Assembly: GCA_045628865.1 (NCBI GenBank)
Contig: JAZQQB010000090.1
Span: forward strand, 1 to 38,108
Length of the DNA: 38,108 nucleotides
Direction: 5' to 3'
Source: JAZQQB01 sp045628865
Lineage (GTDB): Bacteria; Bacillota; Clostridia; Lachnospirales; Lachnospiraceae
Shown: piece by piece, positions 1 to 6,425 of the stretch
Numbering within the stretch: position 1 is the first letter of the stretch
Layout of the letters: each line of letters begins with the position of its first letter
Notes under the pieces: generated by a model
What the model saw: the letters and a program-made list of their open reading frames with translations, nothing else
The model's database searches: none
What the model was told of the DNA's origin: nothing
Program-made: the position numbers and the translations under genes

Positions 1-50
1 AAACCGCCTGTTCAAGCGCAGTGAAAACCGGGGCTGGAGACTTGACTATT

Positions 51-206
51 TGCAACTATTCAGAGCCATGCAAATTTTCATAAATTTGCGAATCATGTTT
101 ACATGAATGAGCACAATTTTGAAAATTTATATGGCGAAGTAACCACATGAGCAAAAGGAAAGCTGCAAAGCAGCGATTTTGCGAATGGGGTTCTGAATAG
201 TTACGA
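51..206. repeat. Palindromic double-hairpin element, copy 1
   Basis: Imperfect terminal inverted repeats bound this stretch: GCAACTATTCAGAGCC near 52-67 and, as reverse complement at 189-204, GTAACTATTCAGAACC. Inside are a perfect hairpin (GCAAATTT, loop TCAT, AAATTTGC at 70-89), the linker GGCGAAGTAACCACATGAG near 133-151 and a weaker second stem GCAAAA/TTTTGC at 151-182. The same layout and a related linker recur at 11435-11583, so I read it as a diverged member of a dispersed family. It carries no gene. Confidence 0.6.
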
Positions 207-210
207 ATTT

Positions 211-342
211 TCTTATAGAAAATACTTAAAGAGTCTGAACAGCTACGTTAATTTTATTATACATATCCAATTTCATTTGCGTTCAAAATGCGACGAACAG
301 CACATGAACTTGGATGAACGACATATTTTAAGAAAGGATGTA
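211..342. other. Intergenic stretch, no gene seen
   Basis: AT-rich sequence between two palindromic repeat copies. I see no open reading frame with a plausible start and no strong hairpin. The first 50 bases of the window also hold nothing assignable; they are more GC-rich and could be the tail of a feature outside the window. Confidence 0.4.
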
Positions 343-475
343 TTTGTTCAGAAGTAGCCATAAACACTTGCTGTTTATGGCGTAAGAATATGATTCAATA
401 GCAAAAATGCCATTGCGAAGCAATTTTAAATGCATTTTTGCTTCGTAATTATGAGGGTACTGAATAATTACGAAA
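343..475. repeat. Palindromic double-hairpin element, copy 2
   Basis: Two perfect hairpins are visible: CCATAAACA/TGTTTATGG at 358-380 with a 5-nt loop, and GCAAAAATGC/GCATTTTTGC at 401-441, which encloses a smaller ATTGC/GCAAT stem. The right end (about 452-475) carries TACTGAATAATTACGAAA, the family terminus. Positions 401-473 reappear in inverted orientation at 31765-31837 with about one mismatch. A short minus-strand open frame crosses the element, but it is explained by the repeat and is not called as a gene. Confidence 0.7.
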
Positions 476-506
476 GGTTTTATCTCAGTGGGTCGTACAC
501 GGAACA

Positions 507-595
507 AAGTGTGTGCTCGCACACACTTCGCACCCGAGCGGAATGCGTAGCATTATCTTCCTCTCCGCGAGGTGCGATTCACCGCGGAGCTTTTA
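507..595 (+). terminator. Hairpin pair with T-tract, terminator-like
   Basis: A perfect 10-bp stem with a 2-nt loop (AAGTGTGTGC, TC, GCACACACTT) occupies 507-528. It is followed by a GC-rich stem (CTCCGC...GGTG pairing with CACC GCGGAG, 563-589, with a GA bulge) that runs into CTTTT at 590-594. The second stem has rho-independent terminator form on the plus strand, although no plus-strand gene precedes it here. A diverged relative of this stretch is at about 34533-34594. Confidence 0.4.
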
Positions 596-656
596 TTTCA
601 TAGGAAATTTGAGGAATTTCCTATGAAATAAAGGGCTGATCAATTCTGATCAGCCC
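592..656 (-). terminator. Terminator of the DUF4176 genes plus perfect 18-bp hairpin
   Basis: On the minus strand, GGGCTGATCA/TGATCAGCCC (633-656, loop of 4) follows the stop of the last DUF4176 gene and is followed by TTTATTTC, a good rho-independent terminator. The T-tract is itself the arm of a second, perfect 18-bp hairpin (592-609 with 615-632, 5-nt loop). Confidence 0.75.
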
Positions 657-681
657 CATCTTATCATCCTATAAACAACTG

Positions 682-972
682 CTATTTTGTTTCAAAGGGT
701 TTTACCTTATTGATTCCTTCACGCAACTGCTTCTCAAATTCAAATCTCTCTTCCCCCTGATAACCAAGTGCGTAAATTCTTTCGATATCTTCATGATTAA
801 AAACGATCATTGCATCACGACCGCCAAATCCTTCTGGATAAATACATCCTGCATAATCAAAAATCTGATCAGCCTTTTCTTTTCCTCTCTTAGCATATCC
901 TAAGATCATGATTCTTTTATTCGCTCCAATCAATCTAACAATTGATCCAACTGGTAATGTACGTTCAAACAT
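682..972 (-). CDS. DUF4176 domain protein (second of tandem pair)
   Basis: A small soluble protein of 96 aa with no signal peptide or TM segment. The N-terminal LPVGSIVRLIGANKRIMILG block, the central YPEG motif (about residues 46-49) and a following hydrophobic strand plus acidic segment are typical of DUF4176, a family often found beside firmicute T7SS genes and whose function is not known to me. It ends the minus-strand T7SS block, 24 nt after its paralogue, and is followed by a terminator. The start has an AGAGGA ribosome site 7 nt upstream. A role as a T7SS accessory protein is inferred from context only. Confidence 0.75.
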   Translation of the reverse strand: MFERTLPVGSIVRLIGANKRIMILGYAKRGKEKADQIFDYAGCIYPEGFGGRDAMIVFNHEDIERIYALGYQGEERFEFEKQLREGINKVKPFETK

Positions 973-996
973 CTTTCCATCCTCTATTCTTTCACT

Positions 997-1320
997 CTAT
1001 TTTTCTTCTGCTTCCTCTGTTTCGGCGCTCATGCTTAAAATCTTTTTCTTTAAATCCTCAGCCTGCTCACTCAAAGCTCTTAAGTATGCATGTGTTTCTG
1101 TATCCTGATATCCCATATATAAGATACCCTCTACATTCTCCTGATCAAACTGAAAGACAATAGAAGAATCTGCACATCCCTCTGGATATGGATAACCAAA
1201 ATAATCTCTAACAACACCTTCCTGATCTGGCGCTTTCGCAAGATATCCACTTACCATCATTGGCTTTTTGCCACCTTTTAACATTACTATTGTTCCTAAT
1301 GGAAAAAATTCCTTTGTCAT
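997..1320 (-). CDS. DUF4176 domain protein (first of tandem pair)
   Basis: A 107-aa soluble protein, clearly paralogous to the next gene. It shares the PLGTIVMLKGGKKPMMVSGY start block, the YPEG motif around residue 52 and the same region ending in GYQ, but adds a charged Glu/Lys-rich C-terminal helix (about residues 82-107). DUF4176 proteins are frequent neighbours of WXG100 and LXG genes in Firmicutes. No catalytic motif is visible. It follows the EAL-domain gene by 182 nt, a gap in which I see no gene, so the two DUF4176 genes may be read from their own promoter or by read-through. Confidence 0.75.
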   Translation of the reverse strand: MTKEFFPLGTIVMLKGGKKPMMVSGYLAKAPDQEGVVRDYFGYPYPEGCADSSIVFQFDQENVEGILYMGYQDTETHAYLRALSEQAEDLKKKILSMSAETEEAEEK

Positions 1321-1502
1321 TTCCTTACCTCGCTAAAATCATTATTTTTAATTATCATAAAATCGTTCTGATTCTAAATAGCAACAATCATATTCCAAAA
1401 TCAATAACCAGTTATATCATATCATTTTTGCAGCTTTATTGCTAGTCACTTTCTACATAACTAAATGCTTTCACTATTTTACTTTTTCAATCAACCCGCC
1501 TG

Positions 1503-3392
1503 CTACAAGAACTCCACTAATTGTTCCATTGGAATTGGTTTTGAATATTTATAGCCCTGTAAGAACTGGGCACCCATACCAATACAGCGGTTCTCATCTG
1601 CTTCATTCTCTATTCCTTCAAACAGAATTCTAAAGTTTGTGTCAGCGAAAATGGATGACATGGTTCCTACAATTTTCTCTGCATTGCCACCCTTAGCCGC
1701 CATAATAGTCATAGAACGATCAAACTTGATAATATCAAACGGAAGCTCCATGATTCGTTCAAAATTAGAATAACTTGTTCCAAAATCATCCAAATAGAAT
1801 TTAATCCCTAGCTCACCTAATTCATGCATAACGGCCTTGATACTGTCAAATTCCTTCTCATTCTGACCCTCTGTCAGTTCAATGGCTATCTTATCAAATG
1901 GAATGTCATTAGCCGCAATAATTGTCTTAATCTCACTTACAAACTCCGGAATCAAAAGTTCTTCAATGTTAAAATTCACAGATACCCTTGTGATTCTTTT
2001 TCCATCATCCAGAATTTTTTTAATCTGTTGACAGGTCTTATTTAAAATGATCTTACTCATTTCATGAATATATTCAAACTCCTCTGCGATTGGAATAAAC
2101 TGATCAGGAAAAACCAGCCCAATCTCAGGAAGTTTTAAACGCATCAGTGCCTCTGCCGTACTAAACTTATGTGTCTTATTACTATAAACCGGCTGACAAT
2201 ACACAAGAACTCTCTCATCATTTAAATCTTTTTTCACATAAATATCATACAACTCATTCAAGATATCCTTATATCGCAGGAATGACTTAATATCATTTTC
2301 CTTTTCCATATGGATAGAATTAATCTGCATGCTCTTTTCCAAATAAAGATCGTAAGTGAGATAATCATCCCCAGAATGCAAATCTGCATTGGAGTGTATG
2401 ATCACAATCTTATAATCAATCTGATATTTTTCATAAAGCTGTTTAAAATCTCTCAGCAAAACCTGCATCTTTTCTTTGGCATCCTTATTCAGGTCATCCT
2501 TATAGATCATTACCAATTTTTCATCACGAAGTCTAAAGGTAATCGGTTCACGAAAATACTTTTCATTAAAATGGAAAAAATCCAATGCCAGCTCATCCAT
2601 CTTATGGATATACATATGTTTCAGGTATAAATAAATGCAGGTAAAATCCCTTCTTCCCATATCCTTTACATACGAATCAAAAGCTTTCGCATCCAACGTT
2701 CCCGTATCTGGATCATAGGAATTGTAATGGAACATAAACATAGATGCTATGATTGGGAACGAATATGTAATACATGTATAAGAACAATTACCATGATAAA
2801 GTTGTATCAGAACAACCGACAAGGATAGAACCATTGTGGATAAAAAGGCAATATTCATCTTCGTAATAAACCTATTTTTATAGACGAGCAACGTTAATAA
2901 AATCAGTATTCCATAAAAAATGTACGCATACATAAATACTGAAATGCAATTGGACAAAAAAACAGCCCTTCCATATTCCTTCTTATATCCGACATGGTAA
3001 ATAGGATATGCAATGATCAGAAAAACAAAAAAGGTAAAACTGATCCATAATATCATCTTCGAGATTCTGGCACTCTTTGCTTCCATATTTAACAGAAGTC
3101 GCAAATACACATTAAACAGAACCAATAACAGGATCAAAATTATATAAGATACATTGTAAATTACATAAAAAAGATGGTCATTGTTACAAATCTGATATGT
3201 CTCAATCAAATATTCAGCCACACGTACAGTACTAACTGCCATAAGCAAAAAATTACACAGAACAAATATTTGCGAAGTTGCTTTTTTGGATATATAAGAA
3301 GATCTCATTAAAATAATGCAAATAATACACAGGGATATTGTGCAAATATCCGCATAAGGTGTATAAGGAATAGAACCATCAAATGAAAACAT
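1503..3392 (-). CDS. Membrane EAL-domain cyclic-di-GMP phosphodiesterase
   Basis: A 629-aa protein with about seven hydrophobic segments in residues 10-222, a divergent GGDEF-like middle (about 225-370, no GGDEF signature) and a C-terminal EAL domain (about 390-629). EAL family residues needed for metal and c-di-GMP binding are present: E414 in EALMRL, N473, E505 and E508 in ELTE, D535-D536 in LDDFGTSYS, K556, E592 in EGIEN and Q612 in QGYKYSKP. An active phosphodiesterase lowering c-di-GMP at the membrane is therefore likely. The start has AAGGAGG upstream and a TATAAT-like -10 nearby, so it may have its own promoter. It lies between the WXG100 genes and the DUF4176 genes; a functional link to secretion is inference. 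Confidence 0.88.
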   Translation of the reverse strand: MFSFDGSIPYTPYADICTISLCIICIILMRSSYISKKATSQIFVLCNFLLMAVSTVRVAEYLIETYQICNNDHLFYVIYNVSYIILILLLVLFNVYLRLLLNMEAKSARISKMILWISFTFFVFLIIAYPIYHVGYKKEYGRAVFLSNCISVFMYAYIFYGILILLTLLVYKNRFITKMNIAFLSTMVLSLSVVLIQLYHGNCSYTCITYSFPIIASMFMFHYNSYDPDTGTLDAKAFDSYVKDMGRRDFTCIYLYLKHMYIHKMDELALDFFHFNEKYFREPITFRLRDEKLVMIYKDDLNKDAKEKMQVLLRDFKQLYEKYQIDYKIVIIHSNADLHSGDDYLTYDLYLEKSMQINSIHMEKENDIKSFLRYKDILNELYDIYVKKDLNDERVLVYCQPVYSNKTHKFSTAEALMRLKLPEIGLVFPDQFIPIAEEFEYIHEMSKIILNKTCQQIKKILDDGKRITRVSVNFNIEELLIPEFVSEIKTIIAANDIPFDKIAIELTEGQNEKEFDSIKAVMHELGELGIKFYLDDFGTSYSNFERIMELPFDIIKFDRSMTIMAAKGGNAEKIVGTMSSIFADTNFRILFEGIENEADENRCIGMGAQFLQGYKYSKPIPMEQLVEFL

Positions 3393-3412
3393 ATGACGCC
3401 TCCTTCGGTAAT

Positions 3413-3418
3413 ATTATA
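3413..3418 (-). promoter_or_regulatory. Possible -10 box for the EAL gene
   Basis: TATAAT on the minus strand, about 20 nt before the EAL gene start. The sequence at the -35 distance (TGTGAA) is a poor match, so this is a weak call. Confidence 0.35.
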
Positions 3419-3493
3419 TACAATTTTACCACTTTTCACACTATTTTGTAAACCAACATCGTTTTACTGACAATTCAAATACTTTATTTCAAA

Positions 3494-3898
3494 TTATCTC
3501 TTTGTAGTACTATTCTTTTGTGCTGCAGCAGCTGCAGCAGCCTGCTGTTCTGCTAATCTTCTTGCCTCTTCAGCTCTGGCCTGAGCCTCTCTCTCCTCAG
3601 CAATTCTCACTGCTTCCATTTCTGCATTATATACATTCTGTGCAATGGTTCGAATGGTATCTGCTGTTCTCTGAATGTTGTTTGCAGAAGTCTGGATCTG
3701 TCCGGCAATTTCGTTACCCTTTTGCACATACATTGTGGAACTGCCTGTTGCAGACCATACATTTGGAACGCCTTCCAAAGTAGAAGATAAATTTCCAGAT
3801 ACATTCGATACACTGTTGGCTATATTTTCCAATTCATTCGCCTTTGATTTGGCGAGATTAAAATCCATTTCAATGGCTGATCTTGATTTCACGCTCAT
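3494..3898 (-). CDS. WXG100-like protein with charged alanine-rich tail
   Basis: A 134-aa protein with two predicted helices around a W-S-A turn (W48 region, PNVWSATGSS) in the place of the WXG turn of WXG100 proteins, followed by a long Glu/Arg/Ala helix (about 90-128) that ends in an alanine run. No signal peptide. It is the third small T7SS substrate-type gene in a row and starts 14 nt after the previous stop. GGAGG lies only 1 nt before this ATG but 7 nt before an in-frame GTG at 3892, so the true start may be two codons later. The long tail makes it an unusual WXG100 member; it may be a secreted partner or an effector-specific helper. Confidence 0.75.
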   Translation of the reverse strand: MSVKSRSAIEMDFNLAKSKANELENIANSVSNVSGNLSSTLEGVPNVWSATGSSTMYVQKGNEIAGQIQTSANNIQRTADTIRTIAQNVYNAEMEAVRIAEEREAQARAEEARRLAEQQAAAAAAAQKNSTTKR

Positions 3899-3912
3899 TC
3901 CTCCCTATTACA

Positions 3913-4269
3913 CTAAAACAAAATATCTCCAGGTAATTCTTCTACGATGCTTTCAATCGTAAGCTCCGTAGATGTATATTGCTGTGCAATTGTAACAAGA
4001 TCCACAGGGTGCTCATTTAATCTTGCAAAAACGGTTTCTTCATTTTCTGCAAGATCTGTATACATCTTTCTATGATAGTCACCTGCTTCACCAATCCAGT
4101 ACGCACCAGTTTTGGTCATAAGTCTTTCCAATTCATTAAACTGTGCCTGCATAGTCGCAATCTTATTTTTCACTTCCTGGGCTTTGGTTGTCAATTCCTC
4201 AGGAGTTACCTTCAATTCAACATTACCAAGACCTGCTACTCCACTCCCTACTTCTGTACCAAGTGCCAT
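3913..4269 (-). CDS. WXG100 family T7SS protein with C-terminal YxxxE
   Basis: A 118-aa helical hairpin protein with the WXG turn at residues 58-60 (YWIGEAGDYHRKMY). After the second helix comes Y98-T-S-T-E102, which fits the YxxxD/E secretion signal of T7SS substrates, and then an acidic ELPGDILF end common in clostridial WXG100 proteins. Expected role: secreted helical dimer or partner delivered through EssC. It lies between two other WXG100-type genes and has AGGAG upstream. The YQSTE stretch of the Rhs protein of this locus (residues 90-94) resembles its YTSTE closely. Confidence 0.9.
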   Translation of the reverse strand: MALGTEVGSGVAGLGNVELKVTPEELTTKAQEVKNKIATMQAQFNELERLMTKTGAYWIGEAGDYHRKMYTDLAENEETVFARLNEHPVDLVTIAQQYTSTELTIESIVEELPGDILF

Positions 4270-4326
4270 ACAGCATTCTCTCCTTTCTAATCAAACAAAA
4301 CATTTCTGCTTACAAAGCATGAAGCA

Positions 4327-4623
4327 TCAAACTTTGATCAGATTCACCTGTTCCTCTACAGCGCCAGCACATTTGATATAAAGTGCATTGGCATTAGTCA
4401 TACTTTCCGTAACACCATCCACAGCCTGACACAAACTCTCAAACATTTCTCGATCAGTCAAAAACTGCTGATTAAAAGCACTGTTCGCACTACCATCCCA
4501 CATCTGATCCAACTCTGCTATTGCATCAAATGCTTCCTGCATAGCTTTTCTAGCCAATGCCACAGTTGTTTCAAGGGATTCGATATCTTTTCCCAATGTG
4601 TCCATGTTCACTTCAATATTCAT
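4327..4623 (-). CDS. WXG100 family T7SS protein
   Basis: A 98-aa protein of classic WXG100 size. Two long helices flank the turn MWDGSANSAFNQQF (W-D-G about residue 42 from this start). I chose the ATG at 4623 because AGGAAAGG lies 6 nt upstream of it; an ATG six codons earlier overlaps that ribosome site. No clear YxxxD/E is visible at the C-terminus, so it may be the partner lacking the signal in a heterodimer, as is common for WXG100 pairs. It lies 44 nt after the YukD-like gene. Confidence 0.9.
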   Translation of the reverse strand: MNIEVNMDTLGKDIESLETTVALARKAMQEAFDAIAELDQMWDGSANSAFNQQFLTDREMFESLCQAVDGVTESMTNANALYIKCAGAVEEQVNLIKV

Positions 4624-4667
4624 AAGCTGTCCTTTCCTCATTAAACAACGTTAGACGCAGTTACTGA

Positions 4668-4916
4668 TCATACCAGAATTAACTTTGTTCCATCTTTGAT
4701 TCCACAATCTTCCAGGGATTTGTTTCTGCTCAGCACTGATTGATCAGAATACTGACACAATAAAATATCCCCTTTTTCTCCGCTTAAGCTACAATGCTCC
4801 TTCTGGCAAATCATTTCCACGATTTCTTCTAAAACCAGACTGATAGGCACTGTTTCATCCAGATTAAAATCATATGTCTTATTCACTGCCGGTACATTCA
4901 CATCTACAAAAATCAC
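4668..4916 (-). CDS. yukD: YukD/EsaB ubiquitin-like T7SS component
   Basis: An 82-aa protein with a ubiquitin-like beta-grasp pattern: an N-terminal hairpin (MIFVDVNVPAVNKTYDFNL), a helix over residues 25-39 and a C-terminal SLEDCGIKDGTKLILV. YukD (EsaB in staphylococci) is a small cytoplasmic component needed for firmicute T7SS function, and here it sits directly between WXG100 genes and the genes leading back to EssC. The start is GTG with a strong AGGAGGA about 9 nt upstream. The gap to the preceding gene is only 13 nt. Confidence 0.85.
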   Translation of the reverse strand: MIFVDVNVPAVNKTYDFNLDETVPISLVLEEIVEMICQKEHCSLSGEKGDILLCQYSDQSVLSRNKSLEDCGIKDGTKLILV

Positions 4917-4929
4917 TTTTGGATTCCTC

Positions 4930-5637
4930 CTATTCCGTCAACAACTGAAAGAAATTTTTGGGATTATATCTAACATACGTATCCTCAACGTCTTCCACCA
5001 TTTTTCTTCTTTCCATAATCCGCTTTACAACAATCCAATAATTATATGGATGTCTCACAACGATAAATTGCTTCTTAGCATAAATCTCACTATCTTCATC
5101 CAAATCAAATAGAGTAAAGGTTCCCAAAAAACGCTTTTCCCTACCAGGATTAAAATAATATTCTAAAAATTCTTCCTCCGTCTGGATTTCAATCAAATCA
5201 CTGGCGATCAAAGGATCTGGCAAAAATCCTCTTTCTCGAAGTTCTCTATAAAATTCATCTGGCTCAATCACACCAAATCTAAGAGTATCCTTATCATTGG
5301 TACTCACCTGCATAAAAATGATCTTCTCTCCATAAAAGAATGTTGTATTCTGTAACTGTGCATCCACATCCTCAATAGAAATCACCCTTCTGGCTAATTT
5401 CATATTTTTTATGATAGTCTGATATGGTTCTAAAAGAGTAAATCCGTTCTCTGTTTTTTGTAAAATTTCACGTTCTACCATATCATGAATGGTCAGCATC
5501 AGCTGGCTCTCACTAGCCTCTGTTTCTGGCGTAATTCCAAATACCCGAGTCATCTTTGCAGCCTTGCAAAGAATCATCAGTTCCTGTATATTCAAAAAAA
5601 GAATATCCTCCACGTTTGTCTCCTCTCCGATCTGCAT
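4930..5637 (-). CDS. Unrecognised T7SS-locus protein, possible chaperone-like
   Basis: I do not recognise this 235-aa soluble protein. The N-terminal part (about 11-75) is helical and resembles a winged-helix fold (MILCKAAKM ... MVEREILQKTENGFTLL); the rest (about 95-235) is mixed beta-strand and charged helix (IIFMQVS, LRFGVIE, LGTFTLFDLD, FIVVRHPYNYWIVVKRI). No TM or signal peptide. The start at 5637 is 7 nt after the stop of the LytTR gene; an ATG at 5712 would overlap conserved LytTR codons by 68 nt and is rejected. Its position beside yukD and WXG100 genes, together with a beta-rich fold, recalls substrate chaperones such as mycobacterial EspG, but no sequence match supports that. Confidence 0.7.
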   Translation of the reverse strand: MQIGEETNVEDILFLNIQELMILCKAAKMTRVFGITPETEASESQLMLTIHDMVEREILQKTENGFTLLEPYQTIIKNMKLARRVISIEDVDAQLQNTTFFYGEKIIFMQVSTNDKDTLRFGVIEPDEFYRELRERGFLPDPLIASDLIEIQTEEEFLEYYFNPGREKRFLGTFTLFDLDEDSEIYAKKQFIVVRHPYNYWIVVKRIMERRKMVEDVEDTYVRYNPKNFFQLLTE

Positions 5638-5644
5638 TCTCAGC

Positions 5645-6367
5645 TTAAGCCATTTTCTTAATACTCTTAAACTGTGACTTATAGCTTCTGGAAAGCGGTA
5701 CAAAAATATCATTGTTCATAATAATCTCACTCTGCGAAATATGTACCTCTTCGATATTATCCACATTAACCATATAACTTCTATGACATCGAGCAAAGTT
5801 CTCTGGTAATAATTCTTCTAATTCTTCTAATGTTCCATAAAAAGGTATTTCCTTTTTGAGCAATCGAATATAGATTTTTTTGTCTCTGGACTCTAAATAA
5901 TAAATCTGATGGTAAGGAATCTGCACCTTACCCTCTCTTGTGTCAAAGGAAAACACCTCTTCCTGTTGCCCTAAATGATTCTCATCCATATATTTGTGAA
6001 TCATATCGATCCATTTTTCCTTTAAATCCTTCCTCTCGAAAGGCCTTAGAATCAAGGAGGATGCAAGAATATCCGGTCTGACATAATCCATCGGAGACAT
6101 GCTGGTATCTGCAATCAGCATCAATAGCATATTGCGGTATTCTTTTCGTATGTTACTTAAGCGATCCAGACTTCCATTCTTCGTGACATCAAAACAACCC
6201 ATTTCAAGCTGTGGCTGGTCCTCCAAAAATTTTTCCAACTCCTTTAAGGTTTGAAAACAATTGGTAGTCCATTCTTCCTTGGTTGACATCATGGTCGCAT
6301 CAATCGTTGAATCTTTGATTATTTCAAGTTCTTCTTTTTCCTGACTGTATGCCAAAATTGATATCAT
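5645..6367 (-). CDS. LytTR regulator with degenerate receiver domain
   Basis: A 240-aa DNA-binding regulator. Residues 140-240 are a LytTR domain (YYLESRDKKIYIR, FYGTLEELEELLP, FARCHRSYMVNVDNI, FVPLSRSYK). Residues 1-125 have response-regulator topology, but the acidic pair after strand 1 is missing. D60 (CFDVTKNG) could stand at the phospho-acceptor position, while the conserved Lys is replaced by R108 in RPFER. Control by phosphorylation is therefore doubtful; a partner or ligand may act instead. No histidine kinase is nearby. It lies 58 nt after essC and directly before the YukD/WXG100 genes, so it is the best candidate regulator of the T7SS block. GGAG lies 7 nt before the start. Confidence 0.88.
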   Translation of the reverse strand: MISILAYSQEKEELEIIKDSTIDATMMSTKEEWTTNCFQTLKELEKFLEDQPQLEMGCFDVTKNGSLDRLSNIRKEYRNMLLMLIADTSMSPMDYVRPDILASSLILRPFERKDLKEKWIDMIHKYMDENHLGQQEEVFSFDTREGKVQIPYHQIYYLESRDKKIYIRLLKKEIPFYGTLEELEELLPENFARCHRSYMVNVDNIEEVHISQSEIIMNNDIFVPLSRSYKSQFKSIKKMA

Positions 6368-6399
6368 GGATAAACTCCATTTCTTATTTTAGTATGCAA

Positions 6400-6419
6400 G
6401 GGGCAGTAGATACTGCCCC
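6400..6419 (-). promoter_or_regulatory. Hairpin between essC and the LytTR gene
   Basis: A perfect 8-bp GC-rich stem (GGGGCAGT/ACTGCCCC, 4-nt loop) sits 6 nt past the essC stop. On the minus strand it is not followed by a T-tract, so it is a poor terminator. It could stabilise the essC mRNA end or set the ratio of essC to downstream expression. Confidence 0.4.
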
Positions 6420-6425
6420 CAAAAA

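Noticed and set aside
328..522. Minus-strand 64-codon open frame, and its look-alike at 31690-31929
   Set aside because: The shared amino acid stretch comes from the inverted palindromic repeat. No ribosome site or domain supports a gene.
5638..5712. Upstream ATG extension of the 235-aa unknown protein
   Set aside because: It would overlap conserved C-terminal LytTR codons by 68 nt. The ATG at 5637 follows that stop by 7 nt and fits coupling.
6400..6419. Rho-independent terminator after essC
   Set aside because: The stem is good, but no T-tract follows it on the minus strand. Kept only as a hairpin of unknown effect.
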